A DNA stretch of 37,301 nt from an uncultured Hungatella sp. (GTDB taxonomy: Bacteria > Bacillota > Clostridia > Lachnospirales > Lachnospiraceae), in assembly GCA_947066955.1 (NCBI GenBank), contig CAMTAF010000029.1, forward strand, positions 1 through 37,301, in the 5' to 3' direction. Positions 11,383 through 19,406 of this stretch are shown piece by piece (position 1 is the first letter of the stretch; each line of letters begins with the position of its first letter). Under the pieces are notes generated by a model that did not search any database, was not told the origin of the DNA, and saw only the letters and a list, made by a program, of their open reading frames with translations. The position numbers and the translations under genes were made by a program.

Positions 11383-12969
11383 TTATAAGTTGGCGAACAC
11401 ATCCATCTGATTTTGCAGTTCCCCTACGATCTCCTGGTTGGTGTGCATCCGGGCGGTGATTCCGTCGATCTCCCCCACCAGGCTGTGGGTGCTTCCGGCT
11501 GCTCCGGTGATGCCGGAGGCGGCGCCCTGGGTGGCTGCCGAAATGTTGGAGATGGAGCCGGCAATCTCATCCATGGAGCCCTTGAGCCGCTCTACCCGGC
11601 TGTTAAAGGCTTCGATGGAGTTCTGTATGTAGACAGCGTCATCTCTGTACTGCTGACCCGATTTTACTGACTGCTCAAACTGGGACAAAACCGCTTTTCC
11701 CAGATAGTCCACCAGTTCCTGGGCGCTGCCGGACAGGTAGCTGACAGCTCCGGTGACAATAGCGCTGACTTCCTGAATATGACTGGCGGTTTCGGTGCAG
11801 GAGTCGGCCAGGCGGCGGACCTCCTGGGCTACCACGGCAAAGCCTTTCCCCGCCTCCCCGGCCCGGGCGGCCTCAATGGAGGCGTTGACGGCGATGAGGT
11901 CCGTGGATGAAGAGATAGAGAGGATATCCTTTGTCAGTGTATTGATCTGATTCACGCTTTGGCTCTTTTCAATAGCCTGATTCAGAACTGACATAATCTC
12001 CTGGGTTCTGGAGCGGACAGCCTCCATATTTGCCTGGGCTTCCTGTTCGATTTCCTCTGCCCGCCTGCGCATGTCTATGGAGTAAGAGGTTATGGCGGAA
12101 CACTCCTGGGCCATGGTCCGGGCATCATCCAGGGTTCCGGAGGCGCTTTGGCTGATGGCGTCGGTGCTGCCGGCGATCTCCTCAATGGCCGCGGACAGCT
12201 GATCCGTAAGTCCGGAGAGAGCCTGGACGCTGCTGCCTGAATTCTGGGTCCGGCTTCGGACCTCCCCCACCACGTCGCTGATGCGCTGAGAGCTTTCCTG
12301 CAAAGTGCCCATGGCATCCCGAATAGGAGCGATGACATATCTGCGGATGATGCGGAAGGCGGCCATGACCAGCAGGATGCCGGCGCCCAGGGTGAGGGCG
12401 CTGACGATCAGGGAGGAGAGGTAGACTATAAAGAGACGGTTCCGGGCCTGGGCAGCCCGGTCGCTGACAGCGCCGTAGAGGGCGTCGATACTGGCTTCTG
12501 CAGCGGAACTGTATCTGGCCACATCGCCGTTAGCCATGGCGTAGGCTTCCTGGGTTTTGCTGTCAGCGCTGGCGCAGACTAAGTGGACCAGGGCGTGTTT
12601 GAAGGACTCATAATCGGACAAGAGATTCTCATAAGTCCCCAGCTCCTCCTGTTCCACCAGATCCTTGTAAGATGCAAGGCGCTCGTCAAGAGTCTTCTCC
12701 TCCTCCTTGATCTCTCCCACCAGCCGGATCATAGTGCTGTGGTCCGCCGCGACGATATGTGACAGCGCCAGGCGGTGAATGTTCATCATGGAATGGCGGA
12801 TCACCTCAAGCCGCGTCTCGCTGACCATGTATTGATCCACAATGGTTCCGGCGCTGGAGTTGACATTATTGATGCCCAAAACCGCCAATAGATTGGACAG
12901 CAGCGTCACCAGACCCAGCAGGACGATAGGCAAAATAAGCCGCTGCTGTAATGTGAGCCTGTTTTTCAT
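11383..12969 (-). CDS. methyl-accepting chemotaxis protein (4-helix-bundle sensor)
   Basis: A 528-aa membrane chemoreceptor that signals to CheA/CheW. It has a first transmembrane helix at about residues 10-32, a periplasm-facing helical ligand domain of the 4HB_MCP type, and a second transmembrane helix ([20 protein letters not shown]) at about 190-215. A cytoplasmic coiled coil carries the highly conserved hairpin tip [16 protein letters not shown] and EVRRLA. The start is the ATG (complement of 12967-12969) behind AAGGAGG; an in-frame upstream ATG at 13080 would only translate the repeated element. It lies downstream of a solute-binding lipoprotein on the same strand, 126 nt away, so the lipoprotein may present a ligand to it (inference). 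Confidence 0.93.
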   Translation of the reverse strand: MKNRLTLQQRLILPIVLLGLVTLLSNLLAVLGINNVNSSAGTIVDQYMVSETRLEVIRHSMMNIHRLALSHIVAADHSTMIRLVGEIKEEEKTLDERLASYKDLVEQEELGTYENLLSDYESFKHALVHLVCASADSKTQEAYAMANGDVARYSSAAEASIDALYGAVSDRAAQARNRLFIVYLSSLIVSALTLGAGILLVMAAFRIIRRYVIAPIRDAMGTLQESSQRISDVVGEVRSRTQNSGSSVQALSGLTDQLSAAIEEIAGSTDAISQSASGTLDDARTMAQECSAITSYSIDMRRRAEEIEQEAQANMEAVRSRTQEIMSVLNQAIEKSQSVNQINTLTKDILSISSSTDLIAVNASIEAARAGEAGKGFAVVAQEVRRLADSCTETASHIQEVSAIVTGAVSYLSGSAQELVDYLGKAVLSQFEQSVKSGQQYRDDAVYIQNSIEAFNSRVERLKGSMDEIAGSISNISAATQGAASGITGAAGSTHSLVGEIDGITARMHTNQEIVGELQNQMDVFANL

Positions 12970-12986
12970 ACAAATTCCTCCTTTTC

Positions 12987-13064
12987 GGTATCGGCACGCG
13001 CCGCAGAGCGGCACCTGCCAGTTCGTCGGAAGGCATCCTAAGAAACGCTGCGCGTTTGCCTTCC
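12987..13064 (-). repeat. two-hairpin intergenic element, copy A
   Basis: This copy lies between the solute-binding protein gene and the chemoreceptor gene, in their orientation. Outer stem GGAAGGCA/TGCCTTCC encloses an inner stem AAACGC-GCA-GCGTTT. A second hairpin GGCAGGTGCCGC-TCT-GCGGCGCGTGCC follows, and the tail is GATACC. The 3' end is 17 nt before the chemoreceptor ATG and abuts its ribosome binding site. AGGAGG also precedes the element. See copies B-E for the covariation. Confidence 0.9.
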
Positions 13065-13080
13065 TCCTCGTATTAATCAT

Positions 13081-13092
13081 GGTATCGGCACG
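13081..13092 (-). repeat. remnant of the two-hairpin element (3' tail only)
   Basis: CGTGCCGATACC on the minus strand equals the 3' tail of the element. It lies directly after the stop codon of the solute-binding protein and 16 nt before the full copy A. It could be a truncated sixth copy, or a chance match of 12 bases. Confidence 0.45.
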
Positions 13093-13095
13093 TCC

Positions 13096-14331
13096 TTACC
13101 GGGCAGTTACTCCCTCCACCATATGGTCCAGCTGAGCCTGGAGCGAAGCGCCGGAGGGATTTCCAAGGGCCATATTTCCGGCAAATTCCGATACAGGATC
13201 CCAGAACTTGCCCCCCACCCGCTGGAGCTGGGAAAATTCCGACTGGGCCAGCAGGGCCGCTATGGCCGGAGAACCCTGGACCTGAGGGGAAGAGGCAGCA
13301 TTGATGTTGGAGGGCCCTTGTCCCCGCAGTTCAAAACGCAGAGCCTGATTATCCTGGCTGGTGATCCACTCTGCCAGCAGAGCAGCCCACCGGGGATGGC
13401 GGGAGTAGGCGTTGGCACCGATGAGCTTGCAGCCGGAGAAAGATGCCATCTGCACCTCCTGGCCGGCGCAGGTAAACGCGGGAAGCTTTGCCGCTCCCAT
13501 ATTCGCCCCCCAGGCCTCCTCCACAGCCACCGCGTTCCACACGCCGCTGACACCGGCGATCACAGAGCCATCCTGGACACCGGCCAGGAATTCCCCGTCT
13601 GTCAGGCTGGCAAAACCGGAACTTTTGGAGATATCCATCATGGCCTGAGCCACATCCACACCCCGGATGGGGCCGTCGGCACTGTTCCAGGTGCAATAGT
13701 TGGTAAGTCCATCATCATTTAACCCCACCTGAAGACCTGTGTTCCCGAAAAAGGCATAGACATACCAAGCGGAGGACCAGTCCATGGCCACCAGCTTTTC
13801 CGCCTCCTCCGCCACCTTAACCATCCGGTTCAGGCTTTGGACATCATTTTGAGAAAAATATGCTTTATTATAATAAAGGAAATAGCCGTTGTCAGCGGTC
13901 AGGGGATAGGCGTACAGAGTGCCATCCACACTTGCGGCAGACACTGCGACCGGAAGATTAGCGGTTCGAATTTCATCCGGATTTTCAATGGGATCCAGGG
14001 CCCCCGCGGCAGCCAGCGCGGCTACCTGGTCGTCGGCGAAAGCAAACACATCGGCTCCGCCTTCCAGATCGCCCAGGAGGATGTCCTTACAGCTGGATTC
14101 GCTTTGAGGCGCATAGGTGATATGAAAAACTGCCTCACCAGCATAGTGGCTTTGAAAAGAGGAAAAAATCTCCTGGAGAAGCGCCTCATCTTCCTGGGCG
14201 CCCCACACGGTCAGCTCCACAGTCCGGTCAGCAGGGGTCTCCAGAGCCGCAGGCGGTTCCTGTCGGCGGCAGCCCGAGGCCAGAAAAAGGATCCCTATAG
14301 CAGGAAGGAGAAAGAAAGATTTCGGTTTCAT
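13096..14331 (-). CDS. extracellular solute-binding lipoprotein (ABC transporter family 1 type)
   Basis: A 411-aa exported lipoprotein with signal sequence and lipobox LASGC near residue 20, so it is anchored by a diacylglyceryl-Cys. The mature part has the family-1 substrate-binding pattern: an early strand VELTVWGAQED, then GADVFAFADDQVAALAAAGAL, then a Trp-rich hinge region. Known relatives capture sugars or oligosaccharides for ABC importers. No permease or ATPase gene is next to it; the downstream gene is a chemoreceptor, so a role in chemosensing rather than only transport is plausible (inference). The start is the ATG at 14331 (minus). Its ribosome binding site is weak (GAAAGG). Confidence 0.88.
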   Translation of the reverse strand: MKPKSFFLLPAIGILFLASGCRRQEPPAALETPADRTVELTVWGAQEDEALLQEIFSSFQSHYAGEAVFHITYAPQSESSCKDILLGDLEGGADVFAFADDQVAALAAAGALDPIENPDEIRTANLPVAVSAASVDGTLYAYPLTADNGYFLYYNKAYFSQNDVQSLNRMVKVAEEAEKLVAMDWSSAWYVYAFFGNTGLQVGLNDDGLTNYCTWNSADGPIRGVDVAQAMMDISKSSGFASLTDGEFLAGVQDGSVIAGVSGVWNAVAVEEAWGANMGAAKLPAFTCAGQEVQMASFSGCKLIGANAYSRHPRWAALLAEWITSQDNQALRFELRGQGPSNINAASSPQVQGSPAIAALLAQSEFSQLQRVGGKFWDPVSEFAGNMALGNPSGASLQAQLDHMVEGVTAR

Positions 14332-14428
14332 AAGTGACTCATGCCTTTCTTTAGATTTTAAGGAAATTCTATGGATCAGGCCGCAACCCGCCAGGATGCT
14401 GACCTGGGCGCGCGTCGGCGCACTTCCT

Positions 14429-14457
14429 ATTCTACCATTTTCCAGGAGGATTGACAA
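14429..14457 (-). promoter_or_regulatory. promoter for solute-binding protein and chemoreceptor
   Basis: On the minus strand, -35 TTGTCA (14457-14452) is separated by 17 bp from -10 TAGAAT (14434-14429), with TGG just upstream giving an extended -10. It lies about 98 nt ahead of the lipoprotein start. It is divergent from the promoter at 14487-14515. Confidence 0.65.
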
Positions 14458-14486
14458 GATTGGGAAATGTTGGAGCATCCGGGTAC

Positions 14487-14515
14487 TTGACAGATGGGCC
14501 GTGGGGAGATATACT
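14487..14515 (+). promoter_or_regulatory. promoter for the Cys-rich miniprotein
   Basis: A near-consensus promoter: -35 TTGACA (14487-14492), 17-bp spacer, -10 TATACT (14510-14515). It drives the small gene at 14581. Confidence 0.75.
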
Positions 14516-14580
14516 TAATAAGTAAGAATTGGTTTATCGAGTTAGCAATAACTAACCAACAATAAATAAAGGAGTACAGT

Positions 14581-14736
14581 ATGATCGATATCGTAATTGT
14601 GGCAGCCGTGGGAGGAGCAGTGGCAGGGATTCTGTGGAAAAAGATGAAAGATCATAAAGCGGGAAAGGGCGGATGCGGATGTGGAAGCTGCGGCGGATGC
14701 GGAGGGTGCCCGTCTAAAGGGACCTGCCAGAGGTAG
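14581..14736 (+). CDS. FeoB-associated Cys-rich membrane miniprotein
   Basis: A 51-aa protein too short for most gene finders. It has one N-terminal transmembrane helix (IVIVAAVGGAVAGILW), a basic segment, then a Cys/Gly-rich tail with six cysteines in CxCxxCxxCxxC-like spacing. This is the pattern of the FeoB-associated Cys-rich family, which usually follows feoB and is thought to help ferrous iron import. Here it stands alone, with no feoA or feoB in the window. AAAGGAG lies 8 nt before the ATG and a strong promoter is upstream, so it is likely expressed. Confidence 0.8.
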   Translation: MIDIVIVAAVGGAVAGILWKKMKDHKAGKGGCGCGSCGGCGGCPSKGTCQR

Positions 14737-14793
14737 CAAAATGGATACAAACACATAAAGGTGAACACCGACTGGAAACAACGATAATAAAGT

Positions 14794-14969
14794 GTGCGGG
14801 TACAATCGTTTGAGGGCTTCGCAGTTAAGATCGGCGGCATCAAGGCTTATATCGTGCTTTCCGGATATGCCGATCAGTGCGAAATCCAGATCGCATATGC
14901 CATCGGATTGACAACCGGGTGTCCAGCTACAGGCACTTCGGGAAGCAGGGCCTTCCGTGGGAGCAGTGA
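14794..14969 (+). pseudogene. decayed metK (S-adenosylmethionine synthetase) C-terminal fragment
   Basis: Translation of 14794 onward gives KIGGIKAYIV then SGYADQCEIQIAYAIG, which matches the conserved MetK segment (KVDRSAAY... GLADRCEIQ.AYAIG). After a frame change, 14928-14966 reads YRHFGKQGLPWEQ then stop, matching the MetK segment YGHFGR..LPWE.TDK near the C-terminus. The section that normally lies between them is deleted. Only fragments remain, with stops and a frameshift, so it is non-functional. Comparison is from memory of the MetK family. Confidence 0.65.
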
Positions 14970-15056
14970 GAAAAAGATTCTCATCAAAAATACCAGCCAT
15001 GACATTTTGAGTGGAAGATAATTTACAGTTGAGTCATAATTTTTTAAGAACAAGGA

Positions 15057-15085
15057 TTGAAATTATGACAAGAAGAGCGTATAAT
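15057..15085 (+). promoter_or_regulatory. promoter of the XRE / ImmA / PIN module
   Basis: -35 TTGAAA (15057-15062), a 17-bp spacer, and a perfect -10 TATAAT (15080-15085), 29 nt before the XRE start codon. The short leader makes repression by the encoded XRE protein plausible. Confidence 0.75.
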
Positions 15086-15114
15086 ACTACCAGGAGGCGA
15101 AAGGAGGATTTGCC

Positions 15115-15453
15115 ATGGCTACAATTTATGAAAAACTGAAAATGATGAGAGAAGAATCAGGCTTGAGGCAGGGGCAGATTGCAGATTATCTGGGAGTGAC
15201 ACAAACGTTTATTTCGAAGGTTGAAACCGGTGAGAGAAACCTCACTGTGGATCAGTTGGAGAACGTTGTTAACCTTTACGGGTACAGTCTCGCTGCCTTT
15301 GCAGATATGGAACAGGAAACGCATCCTATCCAGTTTGCTTTCAGAGCGCAGGACGTAAGCCAAGACGATCTGCGAATTATTGCTGATATTGGACAGATTG
15401 CAATTAACAGCAGGTTCATGGCGAAAACACTGGAGGGATCGAATGTTGGATAA
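15115..15453 (+). CDS. XRE-family helix-turn-helix regulator
   Basis: A 112-aa protein with an N-terminal HTH_3 domain (about residues 5-62). GQIADYLGVTQTFISKVETGERN is the helix-turn-helix region with the usual LGV and S.E.G.R marks. The C-terminal half is not a recognised domain. The ATG at 15115 follows AAAGGAGG. Its stop overlaps the next gene by 11 nt, so the two are translationally coupled. XRE plus ImmA/IrrE pairs act as a repressor and the protease that inactivates it; XRE proteins are also the antitoxins of type II modules. Confidence 0.9.
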   Translation: MATIYEKLKMMREESGLRQGQIADYLGVTQTFISKVETGERNLTVDQLENVVNLYGYSLAAFADMEQETHPIQFAFRAQDVSQDDLRIIADIGQIAINSRFMAKTLEGSNVG

Positions 15454-16198
15454 ACTGGACCTTAGTACGAAAGCGCAGGAACTGAGAGAACTTCTTGGCG
15501 AAGATACCAATTCTCCGGTTGACATTTTTTCTCTTGTGAACCAGATCGAGGGACTAACGCTGGTGTTTTATCCCCTTGGCGAGAACATCAGTGGAATGTG
15601 CGTTCGGGATAATGAGATAAAACTGATAGCAATTAATTCGACAATGTCATACGGACGTCAGCGTTTTTCACTTGCCCATGAACTGTATCATCTGTATTAT
15701 GATGACGAGTCGGGGTTCAATGTTTGCTCAAAAAAACTTGATCCCAAGAGCGAAAATGAAAAGTGCGCGGATCAGTTTGCATCCTACTTCCTCGCACCAT
15801 ATAAGTCTTTAAGGGCAGCAATCAAAAAAGTGGCTGACGATGGTCCACTGTCTATGCAGCATGTTATCACACTGGAGCAATACTTTGGGATGAGCCATCT
15901 GGCAATGTTCTGGAGACTGGTCTCGGAAAGATATCTCTCTTCAGATAAACTTGAAGATTACAGTTCCGGAGTGATGTCTGCTGCGAGACACCTTGGATAT
16001 GACGACAAGCTGTACAAACCGACACCTGTTGAGTTCCAGAAAAGAACATATGGCCACTATCTGAAGCAGGTAGAAGAGCTGCGAAAAAAAGACCTAGTCT
16101 CTTCAGGAAAGATCGATGAATTATTACTCGACGCTTTCCGCGATGATATTGCGTTTGGTCTGGATGAAAATGATCAGGGAGGAGAAGCGATTGATTGA
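15443..16198 (+). CDS. ImmA/IrrE-family metallopeptidase
   Basis: A 251-aa protein with the zinc-protease motif HELYH at residues 79-83 (context FSLAHELYHLY). The typical downstream helix follows (EKCADQFASYFLAP). Relatives (ImmA of ICEBs1, IrrE of Deinococcus) cut XRE-type repressors in response to damage signals. The ATG at 15443 is chosen because GGAGG lies just upstream and because it overlaps the XRE stop; a longer in-frame start would lie inside the XRE gene. Its 3' end overlaps the PIN gene. The C-terminal 100 residues are helical and unassigned. Confidence 0.88.
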   Translation: MLDKLDLSTKAQELRELLGEDTNSPVDIFSLVNQIEGLTLVFYPLGENISGMCVRDNEIKLIAINSTMSYGRQRFSLAHELYHLYYDDESGFNVCSKKLDPKSENEKCADQFASYFLAPYKSLRAAIKKVADDGPLSMQHVITLEQYFGMSHLAMFWRLVSERYLSSDKLEDYSSGVMSAARHLGYDDKLYKPTPVEFQKRTYGHYLKQVEELRKKDLVSSGKIDELLLDAFRDDIAFGLDENDQGGEAID

Positions 16199-16730
16199 GA
16201 AGTATTTCTTTGATACAGATTGCCTCTCCGCTTTTCTTTGGGTTCGCGAGGAAAGCATTCTGGCAAAGCTGTACGCGGGGAGAATCATTCTGCCTGCACA
16301 AGTTTATAACGAGCTTCAGAAAGTTCCTCATCTTTTGGCGAGGGTTGATACCCTGAAGAATAATGGAGATCTCAATGTTGAAAGCATGGAAGTTGGGTCT
16401 GCAGAATATAGAGATTACTTACAGATGACAACGGCCCCTGAAGCCGGAATGAGGATTATCGGTAGAGGTGAAGCTGCGGGGATCGCCATGGCGAAACAAA
16501 GAAATGGAACGCTTGCCAGTAATAATCTGCGCGATATCCGTCCGTACGTGGAAAAGTACGATATCTCGCACATTACTACGGGAGACATTCTGATTGAAGC
16601 GATGAAGGCTGGAATCATTACAGAATCGGATGGCAACAACATCTGGGCCGATATGATACGAAAGCAGCGTATGCTTCCAATTGCTACATTTTCAGAGTAT
16701 TTGGTAGTATTTGGGAAGCGAGAAGCATAA
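16191..16730 (+). CDS. PIN-like domain protein, probable RNase toxin component
   Basis: A 179-aa protein when started at TTG 16191, which has GGGAGGAG upstream and overlaps the ImmA stop; an ATG at 16170 is possible but lacks a ribosome binding site. The fold marks are an N-terminal strand with acidic residues (KYFFDTDCLSAF), LPAQVYNEL with the usual second acidic residue, GRGEAAGIAMAK with the third, and a strand TLASNNLRD. PIN domains cleave RNA with Mg-coordinating acids. In this module the XRE and protease would control it (inference). It could also be a regulator without nuclease activity, since the usual acidic residue after the last strand is Asn. Confidence 0.7.
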   Translation: MIEKYFFDTDCLSAFLWVREESILAKLYAGRIILPAQVYNELQKVPHLLARVDTLKNNGDLNVESMEVGSAEYRDYLQMTTAPEAGMRIIGRGEAAGIAMAKQRNGTLASNNLRDIRPYVEKYDISHITTGDILIEAMKAGIITESDGNNIWADMIRKQRMLPIATFSEYLVVFGKREA

Positions 16731-16760
16731 TTACCACGCAATATAACAGAGCACAGCAAC

Positions 16761-16941
16761 AAAAGGGGCTGTCGGTTAATGGCACTTTTTAGACCTGCTT
16801 CCCCCAAAAAGAGATCTCTCGCAGGATTCCGTGCTTTTCAGCATGGGCTCTTCTGCGGGAGATCTCTTTTTCCTTATTGGCTGCCTTATTTTCGTTCTCT
16901 TTTATGTCTCCAAAGTGCCCTTCTGTCTGTATGGAGCGGAC
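16761..16941 (-). mobile_element. remnant of an IS1182-like insertion sequence
   Basis: On the minus strand, 16938-16888 encodes RSIQTEGHFGDIKENEN, which matches the C-terminal DDE-transposase signature of IS1182-like elements (RSIQ.EG.FGDIKEN.. followed by FRRF). The rest of the transposase is missing on both sides. GGGGCTGTCGGTTAATGGC at 16765-16783 resembles the outer end of such elements. Only this decayed tip is left, so it cannot move. Confidence 0.55.
16806..16871. terminator. long A/T-flanked hairpin, terminator-like
   Basis: AAAAAGAGATCTCTCGCAG (16806-16824) pairs with CTGCGGGAGATCTCTTTTT (16853-16871), one mismatch in 19 bp. With U-runs on either strand it can end transcription both ways. 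It lies inside the insertion-sequence debris, downstream of the PIN gene. Confidence 0.75.
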
Positions 16942-17259
16942 TGGCGGTTCATGATCCCCTTTTCGCTCTGGATATTGACATGGGTTTCTTCCTTTTTTTG
17001 TGCGCACGAGCCCTGATATGCGGGCAGGAAAGGCGCCTTTTTTTGGCGGATTTAGGTGGAGTTGAGAGGGGATCTGCTGCCTGCGGGGGTCAAAGTCCGC
17101 AAAATAGAGGAATATTTTCCCTTGAAGGGGTGTAGAAAATTTTCCGGACAATATATACTTTAGCTATGAGAGACACCGGTTTACTCTTTTATATTCTTGT
17201 TTTTCAAAGATCAGCAGACTGCAAACTTGTGAAGACTATTGTATATGGAGGTAAAAGAC
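16942..17259. other. intergenic region without a supported gene
   Basis: Mostly low-information sequence between the insertion-sequence debris and the LRR protein gene. A TATACT at 17154-17159 could be a -10 element for the next gene, but no good -35 lies at the right spacing. No tRNA, riboswitch or coding region could be supported. Confidence 0.5.
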
Positions 17260-19254
17260 ATGAAAAAACTGTTAGCTTTTTTGGCATGCTGCATTGCTGC
17301 GCTGTCCGTTTCCATCACATCTTATGCAGCGATGGACCAGACCGATACTTATGCGTATGAGGTGAGGGATGGAAAAGCGATTTTAGGGCTGTATGCTACC
17401 TCATCCAACGCTGTCCGGGTCATTGTTCCGGAAGAGGTAGACGGCTACCCGGTCATAGGCCTGGCCGGGACATTTGAGAGAAATGAAACAATTGAAGAGG
17501 TGGTAATTCCAGACGGCGTAATCTCATTAGGCAAAAAGACTTTTTCAAATTGCCGAAACTTGGAGATTGTTGAACTTCCTGATACAATTTCAGAAATCGG
17601 ACGCGGCTGTTTTGAGTATACCGATATAGAAACCATAACCATACCAAGGGATATGACCGAAATCGATATACAGGTTTTTTCGAATTGCAAACGGCTGAAA
17701 ACAGTAAATTGGGGGGAGTCTCAAATCAGGAAGCTGGGTGAAGGCGCATTTGAATCATGCATTTCCCTCCAGGAAATTGAGATACCGGATACTGTTGTTG
17801 AAATCAGCGGGTTCCCGTTTGCTTACTGCGATTTACTGGAAGAATTGACCATACCAAGCAGTGTAGAAAAAATGGAAGTGAATCGTAATCCTATTGCATT
17901 TGGCCAAAACTTAAAAAGAATTACAAATTTGACTCAGATCGAGTGGAGTAGACTGGCCTTTACGTATGCAGGGGATATATACAGTTGGTTTACCACTGAG
18001 AGCGGATATGAAGTGGCCACATCATTACTTCCAAACACGACGATTTACAGACGCAGAAGAGATTCTTCCGAGAAATATGTTAACAGCTATGTTGATATAA
18101 TCAAGAGTACCGAGATCTCTATGGAAAACGTGGATTCAAGTACGAAACTTCGCAGATACTTAGAATCCATTAAGCCAGAATCAGGAATAGACACCTTGAC
18201 CTGCGAGGTAACGGTTCATAATTTTATAGGAGCACAAGCAGGTACAAAGGATAATCCCGACGGGAGGGTGGGAAGTTCAACAATACACATTGCGGCATCT
18301 AACAGCGCGCTAAAAGGAGATGAATTTACAAAGACATTTGCAGTCTATATAACCCCTACAAAATATGTTGAGCCGGACTATTGGGTATCGCCGGACCCTC
18401 TTGAGGATGATTACGCACATCGTTATTATTTACGGCTTCAGGAGCTTTGCAGGGCAGGCGTGAGTATGACTATTGTAAATACGGAAGAGCAGGCACTTGA
18501 ATTTACAAGAAATCAGGCACCTGACGGAAAAGATGATAGGCTTTCTATTGAAGTAATGTTTTCCAGGGATCCAATAGCCCCCACAGTATTTCAGAAAGCC
18601 GTAGCTGGAACATGGAAAAATCCAGAAGGGGAAAATGGCTGGTTTGATGTTTGGGTACGGGTTAAAAATACCACAATCGAAAAGAATCAAGGCGTTATTA
18701 TTGGATGTCCAATTCCAATTTTGGCAACCCCATATCAAAAACCATCTGGCGGCGGAAGCTCTTCTTCAGGAGGCGGCGGATCATCAGGAGGAAGCTCAGG
18801 AGGCGGTTCCTCTTCTGGAAGTTCAAAAGCTTCCGGCCCTTCCAATATGACAGACAGCGGGCTGAACATAACAAAACCCAGCGTCACCCAGGGAACATGG
18901 GAATTAACCGATGGCAAATGGAAATTGAAATTGCCGGACAACTCCTACGCCAGCAGCCAGTGGGCCAACCTCTCGGGCAAGTGGTATCTCATGGGCACGG
19001 ACGGCGTTATGCTTACGGACTGGCAGAAGGTGAACGGCAAGTGGTATCTGTTAGGGCAGGACGGGGCTATGCTCACAGGGTGGCAGTTCCACAACAGCAA
19101 ATGGTATTATATGGAGCCGTCCGGAGAAATGGCAGTGGGATGGAAATGGGTCCTGGACAAATGTTATTATATGGATTCCGACGGAGCCATGCTCGCCGAC
19201 ACCATCACTCCTGACGGATATCAGGTCAACAGCAATGGCGAGTGGGTCCAGTAA
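17260..19254 (+). CDS. secreted LRR_5 (BspA-like) protein with choline-binding-type wall repeats
   Basis: A 664-aa exported protein, starting at the ATG at 17260 behind GGAGG. Residues 1-23 are a signal peptide ending SYA-AMD. LRR_5 repeats occupy about 40-240 (NCRNLEIVELPDTISEIGRGCF is one unit). A middle region of unknown fold (about 260-500) follows, then a Gly/Ser linker (GGGSSSSGGGGSSGGSS), then four cell-wall-binding repeats (GKWYLMGTDGVMLTDWQ type) at about 565-650. Relatives are surface proteins held by teichoic acid choline or similar polymers. It differs from the first LRR protein of the window in anchor type. No terminator is visible after it. Confidence 0.88.
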   Translation: MKKLLAFLACCIAALSVSITSYAAMDQTDTYAYEVRDGKAILGLYATSSNAVRVIVPEEVDGYPVIGLAGTFERNETIEEVVIPDGVISLGKKTFSNCRNLEIVELPDTISEIGRGCFEYTDIETITIPRDMTEIDIQVFSNCKRLKTVNWGESQIRKLGEGAFESCISLQEIEIPDTVVEISGFPFAYCDLLEELTIPSSVEKMEVNRNPIAFGQNLKRITNLTQIEWSRLAFTYAGDIYSWFTTESGYEVATSLLPNTTIYRRRRDSSEKYVNSYVDIIKSTEISMENVDSSTKLRRYLESIKPESGIDTLTCEVTVHNFIGAQAGTKDNPDGRVGSSTIHIAASNSALKGDEFTKTFAVYITPTKYVEPDYWVSPDPLEDDYAHRYYLRLQELCRAGVSMTIVNTEEQALEFTRNQAPDGKDDRLSIEVMFSRDPIAPTVFQKAVAGTWKNPEGENGWFDVWVRVKNTTIEKNQGVIIGCPIPILATPYQKPSGGGSSSSGGGGSSGGSSGGGSSSGSSKASGPSNMTDSGLNITKPSVTQGTWELTDGKWKLKLPDNSYASSQWANLSGKWYLMGTDGVMLTDWQKVNGKWYLLGQDGAMLTGWQFHNSKWYYMEPSGEMAVGWKWVLDKCYYMDSDGAMLADTITPDGYQVNSNGEWVQ

Positions 19255-19312
19255 AAATCAAGCAGTATGAGGCGGAATCGAGAAAACGCTAATGGGTATT
19301 GGAATCGGAAAA

Positions 19313-19388
19313 GGAAGGTAAATGCGCAGCATTTTTAGGATACCTTCCGACGACCTGGCAGGTGACGCGAAGCGTTGCCTGCCGATAC
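19313..19388 (+). repeat. two-hairpin intergenic element, copy B
   Basis: Outer stem GGAAGGTA (19313-19320) with TACCTTCC (19341-19348): the T-A pair replaces the C-G pair of copies A, C and E. Inner stem AATGC-GCA-GCATT. Second hairpin GGCAGGTGACGC-GAA-GCGTTGCCTGCC, with ACGC/GCGT also changed on both sides. It ends 18 nt before the GTG of the SbcD-like gene, with GAGGAGG between. Confidence 0.92.
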
Positions 19389-19406
19389 AAGAGGAGGTAA
19401 AAACAA

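Noticed and set aside
16831-17016. Hydrophobic 61-aa frame
   Set aside because: It runs antisense to the insertion-sequence remnant and lacks a ribosome binding site.
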